This document shows positions 8,358 to 15,762 of a DNA stretch of 64,000 bases, one piece after another. A program made the position numbers and the translations under genes. The notes beneath the pieces are model-generated. The model made no database searches, was not told the origin of the DNA, and saw nothing but the letters and a program-made list of their open reading frames with translations. This DNA comes from CAINVV01 sp963663005 (GTDB taxonomy: Bacteria > Bacteroidota > Bacteroidia > Bacteroidales > Prolixibacteraceae). Position 1 is the stretch's first letter. Each line of letters opens with the position of its first letter. The DNA is taken from NCBI GenBank assembly GCA_963663005.2, contig CAXXHH010000015.1:62001-126000 (forward strand). Direction: 5' to 3'.

Positions 8358-9358
8358 TGGAAGCATATATAAAGGCAATCTCTTACTACCTTCCAGCAGG
8401 TATTGTTGACAATGCCGAATTGGCTAAGCAGTTCCCGGAGTGGACTGAGGAGAGGATTGAAAAGAAGCTTGGTATCAAGTTTCGCCACATCACAAGCGAA
8501 AATGAGACAGCATCAGATTTGGCTGTTCAGGCAGCTGAGAATCTTTTCGACGAATATAGCTATGACAGAAGTGAGATAGACTTTTGTATTTTCTGCTCTG
8601 AAAGTCCTGACTATATTCTTCCAACAACTGCATGTTTGATTCAAGATAGGCTTGGCTTATCCAAAAGAATAGGAGTCCTTGACATTAACCTTGGATGTTC
8701 AGGATTTATTGCATCACTATCTGTAGCTAAGGGATTCATTTTTGCAGGTGTTGCTAAAAATATCCTTATACTTACTGCTGAGACATATTCTAAGTATATT
8801 CATCCTCGTGATAAGGGTAATCGCACCATTTTTGGTGATGGTGCTAGCGCTTCAATAATTAGTACTGAAGGAATGGCTCGAATTGGAGAGTTTAGTTTTG
8901 GTACTGACGGAAAGGGTGCTGAAAATTTGATTGTCAAGACTGGGGGAGCCCGTTGCCACAAGCCAATGGATGACTTGGTATTTGACGATTTTGGTAATCC
9001 AAATTCATCGGATTATTTATATATGAATGGGCCAGAGATTTTGAATTATACCCTTGACCGTATACCTGAAGTTTCGGGAGAAGTCTTGGAACGTAATGGT
9101 CTAAAAATTGATGAGATTGACTTGCATGTCTTCCATCAAGCCAATAAGTATATTGCAAATCTTCAGCGCCGTAAACTTCAAATCCCTGAAGAAAAATATT
9201 ACTGTTGCTTTGAAGATGGGGGAAATACTGTATCATCAACAATCCCCATTGCTATTGTCCATGCTATAAAAGATGGCTCTATCACGAAAGGAAATAAAAT
9301 TCTCTCTGTTGCGCAGGGGCTTGGATATACTTGGGGTGGTGTGGCTCTATTCTTTTGA
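8354..9358 (+). CDS. 3-oxoacyl-ACP synthase III (KAS III) 2
   Basis: A 334-residue paralogue of the preceding gene with its own intact triad: Cys115 in NLGCSGF, His261 in FHQANKY and Asn291 in GGNTVSSTI. The ATG overlaps the upstream stop, and its own TGA overlaps the MBL start (TGATG). This tight coupling implies roughly equal production. Sequence around the active site differs from KAS III 1 (CSGF against CGGF), consistent with a different acyl substrate. It resembles the truncated KAS III at the left window edge more closely, suggesting local duplication. Confidence 0.9.
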   Translation: MMEAYIKAISYYLPAGIVDNAELAKQFPEWTEERIEKKLGIKFRHITSENETASDLAVQAAENLFDEYSYDRSEIDFCIFCSESPDYILPTTACLIQDRLGLSKRIGVLDINLGCSGFIASLSVAKGFIFAGVAKNILILTAETYSKYIHPRDKGNRTIFGDGASASIISTEGMARIGEFSFGTDGKGAENLIVKTGGARCHKPMDDLVFDDFGNPNSSDYLYMNGPEILNYTLDRIPEVSGEVLERNGLKIDEIDLHVFHQANKYIANLQRRKLQIPEEKYYCCFEDGGNTVSSTIPIAIVHAIKDGSITKGNKILSVAQGLGYTWGGVALFF

Positions 9359-9993
9359 TGATAAAGGTTAAGCGTTTTATTAACGAATTGATGACATCTA
9401 ATTGCTTTGTTGTTTATGATGATGAAACAAAGCGTTGCGTGGTTGTCGATCCTGGAAGTCAATATAGTCTGCGAGAAATAGTGTTTATCGAGAACAATCA
9501 GCTATCACTTGATTATATCATATTGACGCACGAACATTCAGACCATACTTGGGGCTGTAATGCTCTGCTTGATAAGTATAATGCTAAGGTGGTTTGTTCA
9601 GTAGACTGTGCCTACAAACTACCGCATTCAAGTGATGCATATTTTAGATTCTATTTTGATGATACAAATTACCACTACGAAGTTAGAAGAGTAGATCTTT
9701 CCGTTACGGATTCTGATCGACTAGTTTGGGATAATCAGTACATAAGTTTTATTATGACACCAGGGCATTCTAAGGGTTCAATGTGTTTTTTAATTGAGCA
9801 GATGCTTTTTACTGGAGATACAATAATGCAGTATAACTTATTTACGAAGAAGAGATTCGGTTCGTATGAACAAATGAAGAAAAGTATTTCAAAAATAAAA
9901 TCAATGTTTTCTGCAAAGAATATTGTTGTTTACCCAGGACACGGAGATATGTTTACCTTGGCTGAATACCCAAAGAATGAAAAGGCATTATGA
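9358..9993 (+). CDS. Metallo-β-lactamase-fold hydrolase (glyoxalase II/thioesterase-like)
   Basis: A 211-residue MBL-fold protein. Metal ligands are visible in LTHEHSDHTWG, the His of TPGHSKGSM, the Asp of FTGDTIM and the His of YPGHGD. ATG 9358 is chosen because it overlaps the KAS III stop; an upstream in-frame ATG at 9331 would lie inside that gene. MBL proteins of this shape include glyoxalase II and the thioesterases that release chains from bacterial polyketide ACPs. Given its place at the end of an ACP operon, a thioesterase role is plausible but inferred. Confidence 0.8.
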   Translation: MIKVKRFINELMTSNCFVVYDDETKRCVVVDPGSQYSLREIVFIENNQLSLDYIILTHEHSDHTWGCNALLDKYNAKVVCSVDCAYKLPHSSDAYFRFYFDDTNYHYEVRRVDLSVTDSDRLVWDNQYISFIMTPGHSKGSMCFLIEQMLFTGDTIMQYNLFTKKRFGSYEQMKKSISKIKSMFSAKNIVVYPGHGDMFTLAEYPKNEKAL

Positions 9994-10108
9994 TGTCATA
10001 ATTACTGGATGGATATGTGGATTCCATTGCAAAGGTATGTTCGAGGGGGTTTACAAAAAGGCCGGTATTTATTTTATCCTTATTGGTCTACATCCGGAAG
10101 CGCATTGA
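9977..10108 (+). pseudogene. Short orphan reading frame, possible truncated FAD/NAD-binding oxidoreductase start
   Basis: A 43-codon frame beginning MKRHYDVIITG and overlapping the MBL stop by 17 bases. The first 11 residues look like the β1 strand that opens Rossmann-type FAD oxidoreductases (KxYDVIIIGSGxGG), but the glycine motif is lost straight after and the frame ends. It is best read as the stump of a deleted operon gene. The rest of the 9994-10314 gap is AT-rich and shows nothing recognisable. Confidence 0.35.
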
Positions 10109-10314
10109 ACTGAATGTATTTGAATCATCGACTCATTAACTTATCCGCAAGACTTTAAGATAAGGCAAACTCTAATGGAGCAGTTTCGATCATTTATATT
10201 TTGATTATTGATATTCTTTAAAGAACAATGTTTATTTATATAACACATTTATTAGTAGCTAGATAATAATATTCTTGCGAAGTCTATAGCTTGGAAAAGA
10301 ATTAACAAAATTAT

Positions 10315-11556
10315 ATGAGTATCCCCTTTTCCCTTCCGGTCATTGATAGTGATGTAATTGCTGAAATGAATGACACTTTGATAAATACAGGTTGGCTAAC
10401 TTCTGGGCCAAAAGTCGAGGCTTTGGAAAATGAATTCAAAAAACTCACCGCCGCAGAAGCCGTTATCTGTGTAAATTCATGGGTTTCGGGTGCCATGTTG
10501 ATGCTTCGGTGGTTTGGTGTAGCTTATGGGGATGAAGTTATTATACCCTCATATACCTACTGTGCCACCGCATTGGCATGTTTAAATATTGGAGCCAAAC
10601 CAATCATGGTTGATGTCTTGGATGATTTTACCATTGATTTTTCGGAAATTAAGGCAGCAATAACTTCCAATACCAAAGCCATTATACCCGTGGATATTGG
10701 TGGTTGGCCATGTGATTATGATAAGATTAAAGAAGTACTAAGTGATCCGGATATTAAAAAATTATTTAATCCTCAAAGTCCTAATCAGAAAAAGTTAGGC
10801 AGGATTTTAATTTTAGCTGATTCGGCACATTCTATTGGTGCAACCTATAAAGGTAAGTCTATTGGATCTCTTGCGGATGTATCAATCTTTTCACTTCACT
10901 CCGTAAAAAATATTACTACAGGTGAAGGTGGCGCAATTTGTTTAAATCTCCCTGATATATTTTCGCATAAAGAAGAATACAAATTTTTAAAAGCTCTTTC
11001 AATAAACGGGCAGACCAAAAGTGCATTTGAAAAAAACCAAGTTGGTGGTTGGCGATATGATATCATAGCCCAGGGTCTTAAAGTAAACATGCCCGATATT
11101 TGTGCTTCAGTAGGATTAGCCCAGATAAGGAAGTACAAATCAGTTCTTCTTCCCGAAAGAAAATCTATCTTCAAATTTTACATTCATGAGTTTTCTAAAT
11201 TTCCATGGGCTGTCCTGCCTCTTGGGGAAACAGATGAAAGAACATCTTCCTTTCATCTGTTTTTGTTAAGAATTAAAGATATTACTGAGGAACAACGCGA
11301 TGCGATCATTCAACAAATAAGTTCAAATGGCATAGGAGTAAATGTGCATTACATCCCGATGCCTATGTTAACGTTGTTTAAGAATCTGGGATATAAAATG
11401 CAAGATTATCCAAACACTTATAAGCTCTACGCCAACGAAATTTCATTGCCAATTTACAACGGTCTGACAATAGAACAACTAAATGTCGTTGTTGAAGCTG
11501 TGATTGATGCATATCGTAGTATAATCAAAGTAGCACAAAATGCAAACCAATTTTAA
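10315..11556 (+). CDS. DegT/DnrJ/EryC1/StrS-family PLP sugar aminotransferase (PglE-like)
   Basis: A 413-residue fold-type I aminotransferase. The N-terminus IPFSLPVIDSDVIAEMNDTL and the segment IPSYTYCATALACLNIGAKP are typical of sugar aminotransferases. Asp169 (LADSAHSIGA) contacts the PLP ring nitrogen. Lys198 in FSLHSVKNITTGEGG forms the Schiff base. It should convert a UDP-4-keto-6-deoxy sugar to the 4-amino sugar using glutamate. It overlaps the dehydratase gene that would make its substrate by 17 bases. Together with the acyltransferase at 3980 the set resembles PglF-PglE-PglD. Confidence 0.87.
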   Translation: MSIPFSLPVIDSDVIAEMNDTLINTGWLTSGPKVEALENEFKKLTAAEAVICVNSWVSGAMLMLRWFGVAYGDEVIIPSYTYCATALACLNIGAKPIMVDVLDDFTIDFSEIKAAITSNTKAIIPVDIGGWPCDYDKIKEVLSDPDIKKLFNPQSPNQKKLGRILILADSAHSIGATYKGKSIGSLADVSIFSLHSVKNITTGEGGAICLNLPDIFSHKEEYKFLKALSINGQTKSAFEKNQVGGWRYDIIAQGLKVNMPDICASVGLAQIRKYKSVLLPERKSIFKFYIHEFSKFPWAVLPLGETDERTSSFHLFLLRIKDITEEQRDAIIQQISSNGIGVNVHYIPMPMLTLFKNLGYKMQDYPNTYKLYANEISLPIYNGLTIEQLNVVVEAVIDAYRSIIKVAQNANQF

Positions 11557-12811
11557 CCTTGATTATTTTATATCCTCTTTTGTCACCAAACGGGCGAATA
11601 GTTTGTTGGCGAGTGATTTTTCAAAATACAAGTCACAATTATGTTCCAGAATAGATGGTAAAAATGTATTGGTTATTGGCGGAGCAGGTACTATTGGTTC
11701 CTCCTATATCAAAGCTATCTTAAAGTTCAAAATAGCTAAACTTGTTGTGGTGGATATCAACGAAAATGGATTGACCGAATTGGTACGTGATCTAAGAAGT
11801 TCAACAGAATATAGGATTCCCGACGATTTTATCACTTACCCTGTAAACTTTGGTGATGCTGTCTTTGAGAAGATTTTCAAACATCATGGTTCGTTTGAAA
11901 TAGTTGCCAACTTTGCTGCCCACAAACATGTCAGGAGTGAAAAAGATATCTTCTCCATAGAAGCCATGATTGAAAATAATATTCTCCGTGCACGTAAATT
12001 GTTGGATCTGTTGCTCCAATTTCCTCCAGAGCATTTCTTTTGTGTCTCCACGGACAAGGCGGCTAATCCTGTCAATATTATGGGTGCCAGCAAGAAACTC
12101 ATGGAAGAGATGATAATGGCTTATTCAGACAAATTACCTATTAAAACTGCGCGCTTTGCCAATGTCGCTTTTTCCAACGGTAGTTTGCCAATGGGATTTT
12201 TGGAACGCCTGAACAAAAAACAACCCTGGTCCTGCCCCCTAGGGATTCGCCGCTTTTTCGTTTCTCCTCAAGAATCGGGAGAATTGTGTTTAATGGCTTC
12301 CATCATGGGCGAATCAGGAGATATCTTCTTCCCTAAGCTGGATGAAAACAAAGATATGATACCATTCGATCAGATTGCAATCGATTTGCTAAAATCCCTA
12401 GGATTAACACCGGATATTTGCCGATCAGAAGAAGAAGCTAAACAAAAAGCACAACTATTAAAAGAATCCTCATTGAAAGGAGGCACCGCCTGTCCCGATT
12501 TTTCATCGGGAACGAGGCGACCGGTTGCCTACCCAATATACTTCTTCGGCTCAGATACCTCCGGCGAAAAATCATACGAAGAATTTTTTACCGAAATGGA
12601 AGAGCTCGACAATGATTCTTTTATTAACCTGGGAGTCGTTAAAAACTCAAAAAAAAGAAGTATTCAGGAAATAGATGCAATTTTTAATCAAATACACCAA
12701 TTGTTTGATTCAGGCAATGTCACAAAATCAGCAATTGTCGAAATTTTAAAAATTTATTTGCCTAATTTTGAACACATTGAAACCGGGAAAGGTCTTGATT
12801 CAAAGATGTAA
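11540..12811 (+). CDS. NDP-sugar 4,6-dehydratase (short FlaA1/PglF-type SDR)
   Basis: A 423-residue extended SDR. GGAGTIGS at 47-54 binds NAD. The active-site region STDKAANPVNIMGASKK has Met181 in place of the usual Tyr, with Lys185. This Met variant is a hallmark of the FlaA1/PglF/CapD inverting dehydratases. NFAAHKHVRSEKD is also typical. It lacks the N-terminal membrane domain of long PglF/CapD proteins, so it is soluble like FlaA1. The product would be a UDP-4-keto-6-deoxy-HexNAc for the overlapping aminotransferase gene. Residues about 314-328 (GGTACPDFSSGTRRP) are an apparent insertion encoded by a palindromic repeat. Confidence 0.87.
   Translation: MQTNFNLDYFISSFVTKRANSLLASDFSKYKSQLCSRIDGKNVLVIGGAGTIGSSYIKAILKFKIAKLVVVDINENGLTELVRDLRSSTEYRIPDDFITYPVNFGDAVFEKIFKHHGSFEIVANFAAHKHVRSEKDIFSIEAMIENNILRARKLLDLLLQFPPEHFFCVSTDKAANPVNIMGASKKLMEEMIMAYSDKLPIKTARFANVAFSNGSLPMGFLERLNKKQPWSCPLGIRRFFVSPQESGELCLMASIMGESGDIFFPKLDENKDMIPFDQIAIDLLKSLGLTPDICRSEEEAKQKAQLLKESSLKGGTACPDFSSGTRRPVAYPIYFFGSDTSGEKSYEEFFTEMEELDNDSFINLGVVKNSKKRSIQEIDAIFNQIHQLFDSGNVTKSAIVEILKIYLPNFEHIETGKGLDSKM
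12487..12519. repeat. Palindromic repeat inside the dehydratase gene
   Basis: Nested inverted repeat: CGCCT at 12487 pairs with AGGCG ending 12519, and TCCCGAT at 12493 with ATCGGGA ending 12511. It is read in frame and adds about 14 residues just before the conserved YPIYFF segment. Confidence 0.65.
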
Positions 12812-12849
12812 CAACTGAAAATAAAACAGTCAAATTCTTCCATCCAAAT

Positions 12850-13524
12850 ATGTATTTATACTTTATTAAACCTAGCTTTGGTTTTATTTTAGCTTTTCTG
12901 GCACTACTTATACTGTCCCCATTTTTAATTCCAATATGTATTATTCTTCTTTTAACCGGAGAACATGAAGTATTTTATCATCAAACCCGAGTAGGGTATA
13001 AAAATTCAAGGTTTAGAATTTGGAAGTTTGCCACCATGTTAAAGAATTCATCAAAAATGGGAACCGGAAGTTTGACCATTCGCAATGATCCTCGCGTATT
13101 GCCAATTGGTAAATTCTTAAGAAGAACCAAAATTAATGAAATTCCCCAGATCCTCAATGTAATAATAGGAAACATGTCTATAGTGGGACCACGGCCGCAA
13201 ATGGAAGTGGATTTCTTTAAATTTCCCGAACATGTACAAAAAGACATTTATAATACCAAGCCCGGTATAACCGGTATAGGTTCAATCATTTTTCGGGACG
13301 AAGAAAAATGGATTTCAAATGCCGCAGGTGATAAACACGACTTCTATAGAGAACACATTGCGCCGTATAAAGGAGAATTGGAACTTTGGTATCAGAAAAA
13401 TTTGTCCTTTTACACCGATGTGATACTTATATTTCTTACCGGCTGGGTAATTTTGGCTCCTAAAAGCGATCTCGTATACAGCGTATTTAAAGATTTACCA
13501 AAGAGACCCGAAGAGTTGAGATAA
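12850..13524 (+). CDS. Bacterial sugar transferase (monotopic phosphoglycosyl transferase, PglC/WcaJ-like)
   Basis: A 224-residue enzyme that would move a phospho-sugar from UDP-sugar to undecaprenyl phosphate, starting glycan assembly at the inner membrane. One hydrophobic re-entrant segment lies at about residues 8-36 (FGFILAFLALLILSPFLIPI). FYHQTRVGYKNSRFRIWKF, NDPRVLPIGKFLRRTK and MSIVGPRPQ are standard motifs. The usual catalytic Asp-Glu pair (LDELPQ in PglC) reads INEIPQ here, so Asn takes the place of the Asp nucleophile. That change is worth testing. The length fits the short PglC class. It follows the dehydratase by 38 bp. Confidence 0.85.
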   Translation: MYLYFIKPSFGFILAFLALLILSPFLIPICIILLLTGEHEVFYHQTRVGYKNSRFRIWKFATMLKNSSKMGTGSLTIRNDPRVLPIGKFLRRTKINEIPQILNVIIGNMSIVGPRPQMEVDFFKFPEHVQKDIYNTKPGITGIGSIIFRDEEKWISNAAGDKHDFYREHIAPYKGELELWYQKNLSFYTDVILIFLTGWVILAPKSDLVYSVFKDLPKRPEELR

Positions 13525-13546
13525 TATCATTGCGATTTTTAGATTT

Positions 13547-13565
13547 ATTACATGCTTCATGTAAT
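13547..13565. repeat. Small hairpin ATTACATG/CATGTAAT
   Basis: Perfect 8-bp stem with a 3-nt loop in the 67-bp space between the sugar transferase and the GHMP kinase. There is no T-tract, so it is not an obvious terminator; it may stabilise or process the mRNA. Confidence 0.4.
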
Positions 13566-13591
13566 TCACTTCTATTCGTGTAATCTCTTCC

Positions 13592-14398
13592 ATGAAAAAA
13601 ACCCAGATTTCAGCTCCAGGATATTTATTCGCTAACACCGCTCATAATAGCGCGATATTAAAGGGAGAGTGCCGGATTCCTTTTCGGTTGGATCTCGCAG
13701 GAGGCTGGTTGGACCAGCCTTTTGTGTCTAAATGTTTTCCGGGGCCGGTGCTAACCATCTCCGTTGAACCCGATTTCGATTTCAACGACCGCAGTGGAAT
13801 GGCGAGTAGCACTCGAAAAAAAGCGATTGAACTTTGGCAAACAGCTATCCCTTTGGGAGAAAAAGAACAGCTTGCCAAAGCACTTTTTAACTTCGAGAAC
13901 CCGCCTGGCACATCTTATATCTCTGGATCACAGGATGCTGTTGGTATTGTATTCCCTGGTGTAAACAAACTGGAGTATGAACAAGCACAGAGCTGGCCTT
14001 CTAGTATTACTTCATTGACCGACCAAAGGGTGATTGACTTCCTCGAACAAAATCTGTGGCTTATCACACTTTCTCCCAGGAATCCCGATTTCAAAGTCCT
14101 TTCAGATACCGACATCAATACTCCAAACGCCAAAGCCCTGGCCGATGCCGCTAACAGATGCTGGGATGCAATCCTGGCAAGGGATATAAAGGCTTTTGGC
14201 CTTGCCTTCAGAGAGAGCTTTGAGGCGCAGATCGCCATGTTTCCCAATATGGTTAACCCGACTATTCTTGAGCAAATTGATGCTTTCAAGGAATCGGCTC
14301 TGGGATGGAAACTGAGCGGCGCAGGCGGCGGTGGCTATCTGGTGCTTGTATCTGAGAAACCAATTCAAAATGCAATACAAATCCGAATTCGGAGGTAA
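13592..14398 (+). CDS. GHMP-family sugar kinase (putative)
   Basis: A 268-residue GHMP kinase. Motif 1 region is CRIPFRLDLAGGWLDQP (residues 27-43). The phosphate-binding loop is GMASSTRKKA near residue 69. Motif 3 is WKLSGAGGGGYLVLV near the C-terminus. SGSQDAVGIVFPGVN near 111 resembles heptose- or fucose-type kinases of nucleotide-sugar pathways. It would phosphorylate a sugar, but the substrate cannot be read from sequence. It ends 6 bp before the WlbA-like gene, so the two are likely cotranscribed. Base composition from here on is less AT-rich than in the block before 13.5 kb. Confidence 0.75.
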   Translation: MKKTQISAPGYLFANTAHNSAILKGECRIPFRLDLAGGWLDQPFVSKCFPGPVLTISVEPDFDFNDRSGMASSTRKKAIELWQTAIPLGEKEQLAKALFNFENPPGTSYISGSQDAVGIVFPGVNKLEYEQAQSWPSSITSLTDQRVIDFLEQNLWLITLSPRNPDFKVLSDTDINTPNAKALADAANRCWDAILARDIKAFGLAFRESFEAQIAMFPNMVNPTILEQIDAFKESALGWKLSGAGGGGYLVLVSEKPIQNAIQIRIRR

Positions 14399-14404
14399 CA
14401 CCCC

Positions 14405-15639
14405 ATGAAAAACTTCGCCCTGATTGGTACCGCGGGCTTTATTGCGCCACGCCACCTCAAAGCTATCAAAGAGACCGGTAACAACTTGTTGGCTGCGGTT
14501 GATAAATTCGATAGTGTCGGCATACTGGACAGTTATTTTCCGGAGGCTCATTCTTTACGGAGTTTGAACGGTTTGATGGGCATGTGGAGAAGCTGAGGAA
14601 GGAACAGGGAACAAGGGAACAGGGAGGCAAAAGGACTATGGGACTGGGGGACTTTGGGAGAACTACGGTCCCTGAGCCTGTCGAAGGGGACAAAGGGGAG
14701 GCTAAGACGAACAACGAAGGGGCAATTGATTATGTAACGGTGTGTACGCCGAATTACCTGCTTGATGCGCATATCCGGTTTGGGTTGAGAATCGGGGCGG
14801 ACGTGATCTGCGAGAAGCCTCTGGTGTTGAATCCCTGGAATATTGAGGCGCTGGCCAAAATTGAGAACGAAACCGGAAATACGGTTTTCAACATCCTGCA
14901 ACTGCGGCTTCATCCCTCTATCATCGCCCTGAAAAAGCCGATCGACGAGGGACCAAAAGATAAAATCTACGACCTCGATCTTACCTACATCACCTCCCGG
15001 GGAAAATGGTATTACACCAGCTGGAAGGGGGATGTTTCGAAGAGCGGCGGAATCGCCACCAATATCGGAGTGCATTTTTACGACATGCTGGGATGGATTT
15101 TCGGCGGGATTAAAGAAAATATTGTCCATGTGGCCTCACATGATCGCGTTTCCGGATTTCTTCGGTTCGAAAAAGCACGTGTCCGCTATTTCCTGAGTAT
15201 CAACGAAGAGACTCTGCCCTCCTCCGTCAGGGAGAGTGGCAAAAGAACATGCAGGTTGCTGGAGATGAATGGCGAAGAGATCGAATTCAGCGATGGTTTT
15301 ACCGATCTTCATACGGAGAGTTATCGCGAGATACTGCTCGGGAACGGATTCCCGCTTATGGAGGCAATGCCTTCCATACAGATGGTGCACGACATCCGGC
15401 ACGCTAACCCGGTTGGATTGAAAGGGGATTTTCATCCGTTTGCAAGACTTCCCATCCACAAACATCCGTTTGAGAAAAATACAAGGAATTACGAATTACG
15501 GGGGGCAAAGGGAGGTGATGAAAAGGACGGGAAAACGGTCATAACCACCAAACTTTGGAAATTGAATAAGAAAACCAACAGATGCCAGCGAAAGCTGGCA
15601 TTTTTGTTTGTTAGGGGGATCCAAAATATCAATAAGTGA
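14405..15639 (+). CDS. wlbA: WlbA/WbpB-like UDP-HexNAc(A) 3-dehydrogenase, frameshifted and carrying a repeat insertion
   Basis: A Gfo/Idh/MocA oxidoreductase. The N-terminus MKNFALIGTAGFIAPRHLKA, then YVTVCTPNYL, ICEKPLVLNPWN, LTYITSRGKWYY, GGIATNIGVHFYDML and FSDGFTDLHTESY match WlbA/WbpB, which oxidise C3 of UDP-GlcNAc(A). The reading frame shifts near 14548: the first frame stops at 14596, while the true frame reads SFFTEFERFDGHVEKLR. One T seems to be missing. About 40 residues (roughly 14595-14722) between EKLR and IDYVTVC are a repeat insertion with REQGG, MGLGD and PEPVEG. About 50 extra C-terminal residues run through a microrepeat and a terminator hairpin, so the original stop appears lost. 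Confidence 0.75.
14632..14689 (+). repeat. Microrepeat arm plus CCCTGAGCCTGTCGAAGG repeat inside wlbA-like gene
   Basis: Copies of the GGACT(A/T)TGGGA unit at 14632-14662, followed by one copy (14667-14689) of the repeat also found at 17742-17764 and, inverted, at 21077-21099. It lies within the coding frame. Confidence 0.75.
15582..15608 (+). terminator. Hairpin terminator ATGCCAGC-GAAA-GCTGGCAT with T-run
   Basis: Perfect 8-bp stem, GAAA tetraloop, then TTTTTGTTT. A strong intrinsic terminator at the end of the polysaccharide operon. The wlbA-like frame runs through it, supporting the view that the present stop at 15639 is not original. Confidence 0.8.
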
Positions 15640-15678
15640 ATTTTCGTAATTTGTTAATATCAGTTAAAAGAAAAGAAT

Positions 15679-15686
15679 TATATTTG
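15679..15686 (+). promoter_or_regulatory. -7 box TATATTTG before wecA
   Basis: Exact match to TAnnTTTG, 77 bp before the wecA start and directly after the operon terminator, so wecA probably has its own promoter. Confidence 0.5.
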
Positions 15687-15762
15687 TGAAAGTGATCGCT
15701 TATAAGGATAAAACTGGCGATTTATCTTATGAGGAAAATTTTCTACCTATAACCTCTCTTCT

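Noticed and set aside
14548..15129. 193-codon minus-strand frame opposite the wlbA-like gene
   Set aside because: The plus strand carries conserved oxidoreductase motifs through the same bases; the minus frame shows none.
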